Below, piece after piece: positions 1 through 8,740 of a DNA stretch of 64,000 nt. A model generated the notes under the pieces. That model ran no database searches. It had not been told where the DNA came from and saw only the letters and a list, made by a program, of their open reading frames with translations. Position 1 is the first letter of the stretch, and each line of letters begins with the position of its first letter. Source of the DNA: Pseudidiomarina sediminum DSM 21906 (GTDB lineage: Bacteria; Pseudomonadota; Gammaproteobacteria; Enterobacterales; Alteromonadaceae); NCBI RefSeq assembly GCF_000423165.1, contig NZ_KE383983.1, positions 331,965 to 395,964 of the forward strand, in the 5' to 3' direction. A program made the position numbers and the translations under genes.

Positions 1-140
1 AAGGTTCTGGGCTAGGGCTTGCCATCGTCAAGCGCATCATTGAGCGGCATGGCGGGCGTATCGTGTTTGGCCGTAGTCAGCAGCTAGGCGGCTTGGCAGT
101 TCGTTTTGAACTGCCCGTCGAAGCGCACTCGTCGGCTTAA
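1..140 (+). CDS. Sensor histidine kinase, C-terminal end (partial)
   Basis: Only the last 45 or so residues of the protein lie in the window, read from base 3. They contain [12 protein letters not shown], the G2 box of a GHKL/HATPase_c ATP-binding domain, followed by HGG and a terminal strand pattern (LAVRFELP) typical of two-component sensor kinases. The stop codon TAA at 138-140 overlaps the stop codon of the convergent sthA gene, so the two genes share their 3' ends. The sensory domain, the His box and the partner regulator lie outside the window, so the signal sensed cannot be inferred. Confidence 0.8.
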   Translation, partial: GSGLGLAIVKRIIERHGGRIVFGRSQQLGGLAVRFELPVEAHSSA

Positions 141-1543
141 TCTCGGATACGATTGAGGCCATTGAGGGCCGCAACGCGATAAGCTTCCGCCATGGTTGGG
201 TAGTTGAAGGTGGTATTGACGAAATATTCAATCGTGTTCCCGCCGTGCTTTTGTTCCATGATCGCTTGGCCGATATGAATGATTTCGGCGGCTCGCTCAC
301 CGAAGCAGTGAATGCCGAGCACTTCTTTTGTTTCGCGATGGAAGAGTAACTTTAAGCTTCCTACTGCCATGCTTGAGATTTGCGCGCGGGCAAGATCTTT
401 AAAGTGCGCGCGACCCACCTCGTAAGGTACTTTTTGCTGTGTCAGCTCTTCTTCAGTTTTACCCACAGAACTGATCTCTGGAATGGTGTAGATGCCCGTC
501 GGGATATCACTAATGAGGCGTTGTTCACAGTCACCGAAGCACATGGCTGTGGCGCAAATGCGGCCTTGATCATAGGCGGCTGAAGCAAGTGATGGGTAGC
601 CGATGATATCACCGACTGCGTAGATGTTTGCAACGCTGGTTTGGTATTGCGCCGACACTTCTAATTGCCCACGGTGGTTTGGCTGTAAGCCCACATTTTC
701 AACCTTGAGTTCTTCAATGTTCCCCGAGCGGCCGTTCGCATAGAGCAAGCAATCGGCATCAAGGCGTTTACCTGATTGCGTGTAGAGGGTTACACCGTCT
801 TCGTGCCCTTCGATACGCTCATACTCTTCGTTGTGGCGAATGACCACACCGCTGTTGCGCAGGTGATAGCTAAGCGCGTCGGAGATCTCCGCATCAAGGA
901 ACGACAACAACCGCTCACGGGTATTGATGAGATCAACTTTCACGCCAAGGCCACGGAAGATACTGGCATATTCACAGCCAATCACACCTGCACCGTAAAT
1001 AATGATGCTGCGCGGCTCATGCTTGAGTGACAACACGGTGTCTGAGTCGTAAATGCGGGCGTGGTTAAAGTCAACGTCAGCAGGGCGATAGGGGCGCGAG
1101 CCCGTAGCGATCACGATTTGCTTCGTAGTGATGTAATCAACCGAACCATCGGCTTGCGTCAATTTGAGTTTGTTCTCGCCTTCGAACGAGGCAACGCCAT
1201 GCAGGACAGTAACGCCATTACGCTGATAGAAGCCGCTGCGCATTTGTACTTGTTGCTGAATGACGCCTTGCGCGTGGCGTAAAATGTCAGCAAAAGACAT
1301 ACTGCGATGGCCACAACCTGCGGTAAAAAGAGGATTGGCGTTAAACTCAATTAAGCGACTTACGGAATGGCGTAAAGCTTTCGATGGGATGGTTCCCCAG
1401 TGGGTACAACCACCGCCGAGCGACGCATATTTTTCAATCATAGCGACGCGACGACCGTTTTTCACGAGTTGCATCGCTGCCCCTTCACCACCTGGGCCGC
1501 TACCGATGACAACAGCATCAAATTGTGTCGTTTCTGCGCTCAT
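137..1543 (-). CDS. sthA: Soluble pyridine nucleotide transhydrogenase SthA
   Basis: This 468-residue cytoplasmic flavoprotein transfers hydride between NADPH and NAD+, balancing the two cofactor pools. It has the N-terminal FAD fold ([12 protein letters not shown], residues 12-23), a second Rossmann motif ([12 protein letters not shown], near 185), and the C-terminal dimerisation domain. At the place where lipoamide dehydrogenase-type relatives have a redox disulfide (CxxxxC), it reads GGGCTHWGT: Cys46 is kept but the second position is Thr51. This is the SthA signature and excludes a disulfide reductase. The length matches the E. coli enzyme (466). The ATG at 1543 is preceded by AGAGGAG. 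It is divergent from nudE. Confidence 0.96.
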   Translation of the reverse strand: MSAETTQFDAVVIGSGPGGEGAAMQLVKNGRRVAMIEKYASLGGGCTHWGTIPSKALRHSVSRLIEFNANPLFTAGCGHRSMSFADILRHAQGVIQQQVQMRSGFYQRNGVTVLHGVASFEGENKLKLTQADGSVDYITTKQIVIATGSRPYRPADVDFNHARIYDSDTVLSLKHEPRSIIIYGAGVIGCEYASIFRGLGVKVDLINTRERLLSFLDAEISDALSYHLRNSGVVIRHNEEYERIEGHEDGVTLYTQSGKRLDADCLLYANGRSGNIEELKVENVGLQPNHRGQLEVSAQYQTSVANIYAVGDIIGYPSLASAAYDQGRICATAMCFGDCEQRLISDIPTGIYTIPEISSVGKTEEELTQQKVPYEVGRAHFKDLARAQISSMAVGSLKLLFHRETKEVLGIHCFGERAAEIIHIGQAIMEQKHGGNTIEYFVNTTFNYPTMAEAYRVAALNGLNRIRD

Positions 1544-1681
1544 GAAAAGCTCCTCTTAGTTGTACCACTTCTGACGAGTCGCTATAGTAACCGATAGAGC
1601 AGGATAAGAGCCAGTAATGCTAGTTTATTCTGGGTATCAGTAGAATAGATTCTTGTAGCTAGTGGGTAGGGACAACAACCT

Positions 1682-2239
1682 ATGAGCCGAAAAGTAGTGC
1701 CGGAGATTCTGCAGCGACAGTTGGTTGCTAGTAGTCGCCTATTACGCATTGAAGCGGTGGATTTGCGTTTCAGTAATGGGGTAGAACGCCAATTTGAGCG
1801 GATGCAGAGCAGCGGCCGAGGTGCGGTGATGATCGTACCTTTTATTGATGATGAGACCTTGATGCTGGTGCGCGAATACGCCGCAGGACTTCACAACTAT
1901 CAATTGGGCTTTCCAAAAGGCCTTATTGACCCAGGAGAGACGCCTGAGCAGGCGGCCAATCGAGAGCTCAAGGAAGAGATTGGGTTTGGTGCGCGCAAGC
2001 TCATTCCATTAAAAAGTGTCACTATGGCGCCACAGTTTTTTGCCGCCACCATGCATATTTTCATTGCCAAGGATTTGTATCCCGAAACGCTTGAAGGTGA
2101 CGAACCAGAGCCATTGGAGCAGGTTCCTTGGTTGTTGAGCAAAGCCGACGCACTTATGGCACAAGAAGACTTTACCGAAGCGCGCAGTATCGCTGCGTTA
2201 TTGATGACTTTAAAGGAACGTGAACGTGGACATTGCTGA
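1682..2239 (+). CDS. nudE: ADP compounds hydrolase NudE (Nudix)
   Basis: A 185-residue Nudix hydrolase, expected to cleave ADP-ribose, Ap3A and NADH-type dinucleotides into mononucleotides. The Nudix box runs from Gly80 to Phe102 with the pattern G-x5-E-x7-REL-x-EE-x-GF, so all metal-binding glutamates are present. The length equals that of E. coli NudE (186). It starts at ATG 1682, after a purine-rich TAGGGA. The 3' end overlaps the start of cysQ by up to 20 bases, a pairing also seen in other gammaproteobacteria, so the two are probably cotranscribed and translationally coupled. Confidence 0.92.
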   Translation: MSRKVVPEILQRQLVASSRLLRIEAVDLRFSNGVERQFERMQSSGRGAVMIVPFIDDETLMLVREYAAGLHNYQLGFPKGLIDPGETPEQAANRELKEEIGFGARKLIPLKSVTMAPQFFAATMHIFIAKDLYPETLEGDEPEPLEQVPWLLSKADALMAQEDFTEARSIAALLMTLKERERGHC

Positions 2240-3068
2240 GCAGCGCCGTCAATGGCTGGAAGGAGCGACGGCAATTGCACGTCGGGCGGGGCAATTAGTG
2301 ATGGAGCTCTATGAAGAGCAGGCCTATCAGACCTTTCAAAAAAGCGATGCGTCGCCGGTCACCAGTGCCGATTTGGCTGCACACAAATTGATTGTTGAGG
2401 CGTTGCAAGAGCTAACGCCGGAGATTCCGATCCTGTCGGAAGAAGGCAAGCACCTAAGTTTGGCAACGCGGCAAAGTTGGCCGCGTTATTGGCTTATCGA
2501 TCCTATTGATGGTACGCAGGAGTTTATTGCGCGCAGTGGTGATTTTACCGTGGTGATTGCTCTGGTGGAGCAGCATCAGCCGACCTTAGGGGTAATTTAC
2601 TGGCCAGCGGGGGAAAAGCTTTACTACGCGCAACGTGACGTCGGAGCTTTTCGTTTGGATCATCAAGGTGAACAACGCTTACAGGTTCGCAAGTTGGCGA
2701 ATCCAGCATCCGATCCGGTGATTCTCGCAATCAGTCGACGGCAACCTCGCGAGCGCGTATTTCAACGCATGACCTCGGACCGTGAGCTGACGACCTTGCC
2801 AGCTGGCAGTTGCTCATTGAAAGCCTGTATGATCGCCGAAGGCCAAGCGGATTGTTTTTTGCGGGTGGGGCCCACCGGTGAATGGGACACGGCCGCGGCG
2901 GAGGTGATTGTCGGAGAGGCTGGCGGCTCGATTGTCAGTGAACATTTCGAAGCACTCACCTACAACGTTGAAGAACAGCTCGGCAATCCTAATTTTATAA
3001 TTGTCGGTGACCCAGCCGTTGCGTGGCGTGAAATTTTCACGCACCATCAAACTGATCCGCGGGCATAA
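2220..3068 (+). CDS. cysQ: 3'(2'),5'-bisphosphate nucleotidase CysQ
   Basis: A member of the lithium-sensitive inositol-phosphatase superfamily. It removes the 3'-phosphate of PAP, the by-product of sulfate reduction and of phosphopantetheine transfer. The metal-site motifs are visible: SEEGK (73-77), [11 protein letters not shown] (92-102) and [12 protein letters not shown] near the C terminus. The start is ambiguous. GTG 2220 lies only 2 bases after AAAGGA (2212-2217), while the in-frame GTG 2226 has an 8-base spacing and may be the real start. The 3' end overlaps convergent yheU by 32 bases. Confidence 0.93.
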   Translation: MNVDIAEQRRQWLEGATAIARRAGQLVMELYEEQAYQTFQKSDASPVTSADLAAHKLIVEALQELTPEIPILSEEGKHLSLATRQSWPRYWLIDPIDGTQEFIARSGDFTVVIALVEQHQPTLGVIYWPAGEKLYYAQRDVGAFRLDHQGEQRLQVRKLANPASDPVILAISRRQPRERVFQRMTSDRELTTLPAGSCSLKACMIAEGQADCFLRVGPTGEWDTAAAEVIVGEAGGSIVSEHFEALTYNVEEQLGNPNFIIVGDPAVAWREIFTHHQTDPRA

Positions 3069-3258
3069 TATTTACGGTTTCATGAAGTTCAGACCAAACC
3101 AGTACGGCAGTACCTGCACGAAGCTGCTGTCGTACATCTTCTACTTTTTCCGCGAGGGACTTTTCGTCTTCACCGTAATCCGTGCCTTCGCGCAGTACGA
3201 AGGCTTCCAATAAGGCGTCTAGGGTGGCGGCCTCAAGTTGTTGCCAAGGAATGAGCAT
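3037..3258 (-). CDS. yheU: YheU family protein (UPF0270)
   Basis: A 73-residue protein closely resembling E. coli YheU along its whole length: MLIPWQ at the start, then LREGTDYG and [15 protein letters not shown]. Its function is not established. The gene starts immediately after the yheS stop codon, with no spacer, so it is read as the second gene of a yheS-yheU unit. In E. coli the hydrolase gene yheT lies between the two, and it is absent here. The last 32 bases overlap, in antisense, the end of cysQ. Confidence 0.93.
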   Translation of the reverse strand: MLIPWQQLEAATLDALLEAFVLREGTDYGEDEKSLAEKVEDVRQQLRAGTAVLVWSELHETVNIMPADQFDGA

Positions 3259-5145
3259 TTAGTCCTCCAGCTCCATCTCTTGCAGCGCTTCTTCTGCAGC
3301 CATCCACTGTTCTTCGGCCTGTTGTAATGCTTGTTGCGTGGTTGCTTGCTGGCGCAATAAGTCAGCTAAAGTGTCTTTGGCTGCGGCCTCATACAACGCG
3401 TTGTCAGCCAATTGACTATTCAGTTGGGCGAGCGTGGCTTCGTGCTGATGCACTTCGTTTTCATAGCGCGTTACCGCATCTTTGAAAGGCTTTAACCGTT
3501 TACGCCGTTCGGCTGCTTGACGTTTTTCGGCTTTGCGATCGACTTTACCACTGCTTTGCGTGGTGGAGGGTTGGCTTTGCTGCTCTTGGAGCCACTGGTG
3601 GTAGCGTTCAAGGTCGCCGTCAAAGGTCGCGACCTGGCCGTCAGCAACCAATAAAAACTCATCAACAGTGGTCCGCAACAAATGACGATCGTGCGAAACA
3701 ATCACCATCGCCCCGGCAAAGTCTTGTAAGGCAAAAACCAAGGCTTCGCGCATGACGCTATCGAGATGGTTGGTAGGTTCATCGAGCAACAATAAATTCG
3801 GCTTTTGATAGACAATCATTGCCAGGACAAGGCGGGCCTTCTCACCCCCTGACATCGGTGCCACCAAACGCGTTGCTTGGTCTCCGGAAAAGCCAAAGCC
3901 GCCTAAAAAGTCACGTAGTTGTTGTTCGCTAGCGTTTGGATCAAGGCGCTGGATATGTTGTAGCGCGGTCGCGTCGCTATCGAGGGTTTCGAGCTGATGC
4001 TGGGCGAAATAACCAAGCTTAACGCCAGGGTTTAGCGCCACTACGCCATGTTGAGCTTGTAATTCACCCGCCAGCAACTTAACCAAGGTCGATTTACCCG
4101 CGCCGTTACGGCCGAGCAAACCAATCCTGCTGCCGGGGACTAAATTAAATTTGATCGAACGTAAAATAACGGTGTCACCGTATCCAGCCTGCACATCTTC
4201 GAGAGTTAGCAAGGGCGTTGGAAGTTGCTCTGGTTCACGAAAGCTGAACTGAAATTGACTTTGTGCCACCAAAGGGGCGCTGCTGCTCAGACGTTCTAAG
4301 GCTTTAATGCGACTTTGCGCTTGCCGTGCTTTGCTCGCTTTATAGCGGAAGCGGTCGATGTAGCTTTGTAAATGTTTACGTTGCGCCTGCTCTTTTTCAA
4401 ACTGCGCTTGCTGTTGCGCTAACTGCTCAGCGTATTGGCGTTCAAAACTGCTGTAGTTGCCGCTGTACGAGGTTGCTGTTTGGTGCTCGATATGAATGAT
4501 GTGCTGGCACACCGCGTCAAGAAAATCGCGGTCGTGTGAAATCAGGAGCAAGGTTCCCGGAAATTGCTGCAGCCAATCTTCGAGCCAAAAAATTGCGTCA
4601 ACATCAAGGTGGTTAGTGGGTTCGTCAAGCAGCAATAAGTCCGCGCGTGCAATCAGTGCTTGCGCGAGGTTGAGGCGCATCCGCCAGCCCCCGGAAAAGG
4701 CTTTCACCGGCTGCTGAAATTGCTCAGCTCGAAAGCCTAAGCCGGCAAGCAATGCTGCAGCTCGCGCTTGTGCATCATAGGCACCAATGGTGGCAAGTTG
4801 GTCATGTAATTGCCCCATAGCGTGGCCGTCATCGGCTGCTTCAGCGTGTCGGAGTTGTTGCTGGAGCTGACGTAGCTCGGTGTCACCATCAAGCACATAC
4901 TCGAGGGCGGGTTGATCAAGCCCAGGCGTTTCTTGCTTCACGCTGGCAATACGCCATTGCTTCGGCACTTGGCAATCGCCTTGCTCGACCTGCAGCTCAC
5001 CACGGAGGAGCGCAAATAACGAAGATTTGCCGGTGCCGTTGCGGCCAACAACGCCAACGCGATGCCCCGGGAAAATAGTGGCATTGGTGTTTTGCAGCAG
5101 AATAGTACCGCCGCGCATCAGCATCAAATCACGGATTGCGATCAT
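3259..5145 (-). CDS. yheS: ABC-F family ATPase YheS
   Basis: A soluble ABC-F protein with two ATP-binding cassettes and no membrane segments, of the translation-associated class that acts at the ribosomal E site. Two Walker A motifs (GRNGTGKSS, GRNGAGKST), two signature motifs (FSGGWRMRL, MSGGEKARL) and two Walker B/H-loop motifs (LLLLDEPTNHLD) are present. A basic linker joins the cassettes and a charged coiled-coil tail follows. I place the start at 5145 (MIAIRDL): AAGG precedes it by 8 bases and homologues begin at that residue. A longer frame from 5187 adds 14 unlikely residues. Confidence 0.94.
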   Translation of the reverse strand: MIAIRDLMLMRGGTILLQNTNATIFPGHRVGVVGRNGTGKSSLFALLRGELQVEQGDCQVPKQWRIASVKQETPGLDQPALEYVLDGDTELRQLQQQLRHAEAADDGHAMGQLHDQLATIGAYDAQARAAALLAGLGFRAEQFQQPVKAFSGGWRMRLNLAQALIARADLLLLDEPTNHLDVDAIFWLEDWLQQFPGTLLLISHDRDFLDAVCQHIIHIEHQTATSYSGNYSSFERQYAEQLAQQQAQFEKEQAQRKHLQSYIDRFRYKASKARQAQSRIKALERLSSSAPLVAQSQFQFSFREPEQLPTPLLTLEDVQAGYGDTVILRSIKFNLVPGSRIGLLGRNGAGKSTLVKLLAGELQAQHGVVALNPGVKLGYFAQHQLETLDSDATALQHIQRLDPNASEQQLRDFLGGFGFSGDQATRLVAPMSGGEKARLVLAMIVYQKPNLLLLDEPTNHLDSVMREALVFALQDFAGAMVIVSHDRHLLRTTVDEFLLVADGQVATFDGDLERYHQWLQEQQSQPSTTQSSGKVDRKAEKRQAAERRKRLKPFKDAVTRYENEVHQHEATLAQLNSQLADNALYEAAAKDTLADLLRQQATTQQALQQAEEQWMAAEEALQEMELED

Positions 5146-5214
5146 GAAAAACCTTGTGCTTGGTGTTGCGAAATGAATCTGCGACAATTATACCTGATGC
5201 AAGACGAGGTGAAT

Positions 5215-5448
5215 ATGGCGCGAGTGCGGAAACGTTTTATCGCCGGGGCAACCTGCCCGGCGTGTGGAGCTGCAGATACCCTGCAGCTATTGATTAGTGA
5301 AAATGCGGCCGGTGAGCAGCAAGAACAGGTGCAGTGTGTCAGTTGTCAGCATCGCTTTGCGGAGCGTCAGCAAGAAGAAACGACACAAGCTGCGGAAGCA
5401 AAACCTGTGGATGACGCCGCTATTATCGGGCTTTTTAAACCAGAATAA
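5215..5448 (+). CDS. yheV: YheV family putative zinc-ribbon protein
   Basis: A 77-residue protein resembling E. coli YheV: it begins MARVRKRFIAGATCPACG and ends GLFKPE. Four cysteines, C14-x2-C17 and C41-x2-C44, form a probable zinc ribbon, suggesting nucleic-acid or protein contact; no function is known. The start ATG 5215 has GAGG about 8 bases upstream. The frame can be opened further upstream, to 5062, but that part is antisense to yheS and has no resemblance to the family. It is divergent from yheS by about 70 bases. Confidence 0.9.
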   Translation: MARVRKRFIAGATCPACGAADTLQLLISENAAGEQQEQVQCVSCQHRFAERQQEETTQAAEAKPVDDAAIIGLFKPE

Positions 5449-5471
5449 TCTTCTTTGAACAAGGAGTCGTT

Positions 5472-5894
5472 ATGTTTTCTGCAAGTACCACAGTGATCGC
5501 GGGCCTATGGGTGATTATCGTTACCTTGATGGTGCAATGGGCTGTTGCTGCCGCAGTTAAAGCTAAGCAACCGGGCGCCGTCCCTGGCAAGGTGCCAGAA
5601 GGCATCAGTCATAACTCGTTGGTGTTTCGTACCCATCGAACCTTCATGAATTCCTTGGAAAATGTGCCGATGTTCTTAGCCAGCGTGTTTTTAGCACTGT
5701 TTGCTGGTGTTAGCTCGGCATGGCTCGGCTATTGGGTGGTGCTGTTTGCGGCGGCGCGGATCATTCACATGGTGTTGTACTACGCAATTGCGACCGAGAA
5801 AAACCCTAGCCCACGCAGTTGGTTCTTTGTCCTGGGTGCGATAGCCAACATCGCGGTACTGGTGCTCATTGCCCTCGATGCTTTAGTAGGATAG
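5472..5894 (+). CDS. MAPEG family integral membrane protein
   Basis: A 140-residue protein with four predicted membrane helices (about 7-27, 62-80, 82-103 and 118-138). The loop NSLVFRTHRTFMNSLENVPMF is typical of the MAPEG superfamily, which includes microsomal glutathione transferases and related proteins. Bacterial members of this short type have no settled substrate. The ATG at 5472 follows a clear AAGGAG. The next gene starts 4 bases after its stop, so the two are probably cotranscribed. Confidence 0.85.
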   Translation: MFSASTTVIAGLWVIIVTLMVQWAVAAAVKAKQPGAVPGKVPEGISHNSLVFRTHRTFMNSLENVPMFLASVFLALFAGVSSAWLGYWVVLFAAARIIHMVLYYAIATEKNPSPRSWFFVLGAIANIAVLVLIALDALVG

Positions 5895-5898
5895 TGAC

Positions 5899-7161
5899 GT
5901 GACGAATATGCCCTTACTGGAATTGGCCTACGCGCTTGCCGTCGGGTTGATCATCGGTCTTGAACGGGGGTGGAGTCAACGCGGCCGAGGTGAAGGTCAA
6001 CGCTTCGCCGGCATGCGCACCTTTGCGATTGCGAGTCTTTTAGGCGGGGTTGTTACCTTGGTGAGTGAGCGGGTCGGCGGTAACTATGCGTTGCTGGTCT
6101 GGCTGGCGGTGTTTGTTGCCGTGGCTGCATTAGCGGTGGTGGCACATGTCATTGAAGCACGCCACGATGCCGACTTTGGGATTACCACGCCGCTCTCCTT
6201 ATTACTCACTTTCGTTTTAGGCTCGTTGTGTCTATTGGACTTAGTCGATGTGGCTGTGTCGGTTGCGGTGATCGCCGCGCTTTTGCTTGGTTTAAAGCCA
6301 GTTCTGCACGGTTGGCTGGAGCGTTTGCAGCAGCGTGAGCTGCTGGCAATTTTGCAAATGCTGGTGATAAGTGTGGTGATGCTACCCGTATTACCGAATC
6401 AAGGCTACGGGCCTGGTGAAGTACTGAATCCCTATCTGATCGGCTGGATGGTCGTGCTCATCACCGGGATCTCCTTTGTCGGTTACTTTGCCATTAAATT
6501 GCTGGGAAGCCATCGCGGCCTTATGTTAACCGGGTTGCTCGGTGGTTTAGCCTCGTCGACGGCAGTTACCTTAACCATGGCGCAATTAGGTAAAGTCCAG
6601 CAGCACGGGCATAAACTCTTTGTCGCGGCGACCCTATTGGCGGCGGGAACGATGTTCCCACGCATGCTGGTCGAGATTGCCGTGGTGAATCAGACCTTGC
6701 TGCAAAGCTTGGCAGCGGCGTTGCTAACGATGACAGGGGTGACCTATTTAGGCGTCGCTTGGCTGGTGTTTGGCAAGCAAGAGCAGGCGGCCGCCTCAGA
6801 GATTTCGGTGGCGAATCCGTTTGATATTATTACCGCGTTGAAATTTGCAGCACTTTTAGTGGTCATATTATTAGTCGCGCATTATGCGCACCAGTATTTT
6901 GATGCCTTGGGCGTTTACGCTGTAGCTGCAATTTCGGGGTTAAGTGACGTTGATGCCATTACCCTATCATTGGCGAAGCTATCGTCAAATGGCCTTGCGA
7001 TTGAGGTTGCCAGTCAAGCGATTTTACTTGCGGCAACGGTGAATACCATTGTTAAAGTGGGGCTGATCATCAGTCTGGGTCACCCAGCGATGCGCGCACC
7101 TATGGTGCTTATCGCCCTTGTCGCTTTAATTGCTGGTTGGTCCGTATGGTGGCTCGGTTAA
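5899..7161 (+). CDS. MgtC/SapB and DUF4010 domain membrane protein
   Basis: A 420-residue polytopic membrane protein. The N-terminal part (ELAYALAVGLIIGLERGW) matches the MgtC/SapB-like first helices. The rest, with about ten further hydrophobic helices and the stretch LLGGLASSTAVTLTMA, matches DUF4010. Function is unknown; MgtC relatives affect magnesium homeostasis and the F-ATPase, but this cannot be carried over. The start is GTG 5899, with GTAGGA 6 bases upstream; ATG 5908 is possible but has poorer spacing. It follows the MAPEG gene by 4 bases. Confidence 0.85.
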   Translation: MTNMPLLELAYALAVGLIIGLERGWSQRGRGEGQRFAGMRTFAIASLLGGVVTLVSERVGGNYALLVWLAVFVAVAALAVVAHVIEARHDADFGITTPLSLLLTFVLGSLCLLDLVDVAVSVAVIAALLLGLKPVLHGWLERLQQRELLAILQMLVISVVMLPVLPNQGYGPGEVLNPYLIGWMVVLITGISFVGYFAIKLLGSHRGLMLTGLLGGLASSTAVTLTMAQLGKVQQHGHKLFVAATLLAAGTMFPRMLVEIAVVNQTLLQSLAAALLTMTGVTYLGVAWLVFGKQEQAAASEISVANPFDIITALKFAALLVVILLVAHYAHQYFDALGVYAVAAISGLSDVDAITLSLAKLSSNGLAIEVASQAILLAATVNTIVKVGLIISLGHPAMRAPMVLIALVALIAGWSVWWLG

Positions 7162-7250
7162 CACGACCACTGGAGTGGCAGGCAGAATTCACCTAAACTA
7201 CAGGGTTAGTAAGTACCAACTGATGATTCAGCGTTAAGGAGTAGTAAATC

Positions 7251-8171
7251 ATGAGTCAGAACTATCCGATCGGCACACCAGGACAACCTTGGGGTGAAGC
7301 AGAGAAACAGCAATGGTTTGCAGCGCAGCGTAAGCAGCGCGATTACGGCAATGATGTTGTTCGCCGTATTGAGCACTTGCGAGAATTGTTTCAAGTGGAC
7401 AGCTATGGTGAATTGAACTACGCCGAGGCGCGTTTCCCATTATTTGTGGTACGCAATCGCAATTGGAATCCGAAACTTCCAACGGCGTTGGTCACCGGTG
7501 GTGTACACGGTTATGAAACCAGTGGCGTGCAGGGTGCCTTGTATTTTCTTGAGACCGAAGCGCTGAACCATTTAGCGCACTTTAATATCGTGGTTGCACC
7601 TTGTTTGAGCCCTTGGGGCTACGAAACTATTAATCGCTGGAACCCTGCCGCGATTGATCCAAACCGTTCGTTTTATCCGCATAGCCCAGCACAGGAAGTC
7701 GCGTTGCTGATGGCTTATATGCAGGAGCAGGGTCTGGCGCCGCAGGTACACATTGATTTACACGAAACGACCGACACCGACAATAGCGAGTTTCGTCCAG
7801 CTCTGGCGGCGCGGGACGGCGTAACGCATGATAACTGGAGCATCCCGGATGGGTTTTACCTTTGTGCCGATGCAAAACGACCTACGCCTGAGTTTCAGCG
7901 CGCGGTGATTGAGGCGGTCAAGTCGGTCACGCATATTGCGCCGGCTGATGCGCATGGGTGTTTGATCGGCTCACCTATGGTGCAAGAAGGTGTCATTCAT
8001 TACGACGGTAAAGGTCTCGGTCTGTGTATGGGTATGACCGATGCGACCTATGTGACAACCACAGAGGTTTATCCAGATAGCCCAAATACCAACCCTGTCG
8101 AATGCGTTGATGCGCAAGTGGCCGCTATTCGTGGCGGGTTAGAGTACGCAGCAAAGCATTTACCGAAATGA
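7251..8171 (+). CDS. M14-type zinc metallocarboxypeptidase-like protein
   Basis: A 306-residue cytoplasmic protein (no signal peptide) of the M14/succinylglutamate desuccinylase superfamily. The zinc ligands appear as GGVHGYE (His86, Glu89) and HIDLHET (His167 or His171); the TEVYPDSP stretch near 270 carries a candidate catalytic glutamate. The ligand pattern and length fit small-peptide or N-acyl amino acid hydrolases, but the substrate is not readable. ATG 7251 follows AAGGAG. The stop codon overlaps the start of the DUF1415 gene (ATGA), indicating translational coupling. Confidence 0.82.
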   Translation: MSQNYPIGTPGQPWGEAEKQQWFAAQRKQRDYGNDVVRRIEHLRELFQVDSYGELNYAEARFPLFVVRNRNWNPKLPTALVTGGVHGYETSGVQGALYFLETEALNHLAHFNIVVAPCLSPWGYETINRWNPAAIDPNRSFYPHSPAQEVALLMAYMQEQGLAPQVHIDLHETTDTDNSEFRPALAARDGVTHDNWSIPDGFYLCADAKRPTPEFQRAVIEAVKSVTHIAPADAHGCLIGSPMVQEGVIHYDGKGLGLCMGMTDATYVTTTEVYPDSPNTNPVECVDAQVAAIRGGLEYAAKHLPK

Positions 8172-8728
8172 ATAAGCCGCTAACGCCAGCTTGTGCTGCT
8201 GTGCATTTTTGGGTTGCAGAAGTTGTGGTGGGTCACAACTTCTGCCCGTTTGCGCGGCGAGAAGTGGAGCGCGAAACCTTGGCTTACCACGATTGTCGGT
8301 CAAGCTCGATCGCTGAGACGTTAGAGCTATTCGCTGACGCGGTGCAGCAACTGTTACAGGACGATCGCGTTGAAACCTCGCTACTGGTATTGAGCCAAGG
8401 CTTTACGGATTTTAATGACTATTTAGAGCTGCTCGATTATGCTCAGTTGTGGCTGCAGCAAGAAGATCTCGAAGGGACCTTGCAACTGGCGAGTTTTCAT
8501 CCGCACTATCAATTCGCCGGAACCGCAGCTGACGATGTAACCAACTATACCAACCGTGCACCTTATCCAGTGTTGCATATTTTACGCGAAGCCAGTCTTG
8601 AGCGCGTGCTCAAACGCTACCCTACACCCGAGCGTATTCCCGAAGATAATTGTGCACGTGCGGAAGAACTCGGCTCAGCCTATTTCGAGCAGGTGTTAGC
8701 ACAAGCACGTACTGCGCAGTCAAAGTAG
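8168..8728 (+). CDS. DUF1415 domain-containing protein
   Basis: A 186-residue soluble protein matching the DUF1415 family: an N-terminal VVGHNFCPFA motif with a conserved cysteine, a central FNDYLELLDYA, then ASFHPHYQF and NRAPYPVLHILRE. The conserved Cys, His and Arg residues suggest a catalytic or metal site, but no biochemical role is known to me. It overlaps the M14 gene by 4 bases, and nnr follows after about a dozen bases, so it probably sits in one transcript with both. Confidence 0.87.
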   Translation: MNKPLTPACAAVHFWVAEVVVGHNFCPFARREVERETLAYHDCRSSSIAETLELFADAVQQLLQDDRVETSLLVLSQGFTDFNDYLELLDYAQLWLQQEDLEGTLQLASFHPHYQFAGTAADDVTNYTNRAPYPVLHILREASLERVLKRYPTPERIPEDNCARAEELGSAYFEQVLAQARTAQSK

Positions 8729-8740
8729 CTAGGAATGACG

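Noticed and set aside
137..1543. sthA considered as a dihydrolipoamide or glutathione reductase
   Set aside because: The second cysteine of the redox disulfide is replaced by threonine (GGGCTHWGT), which is diagnostic of SthA.
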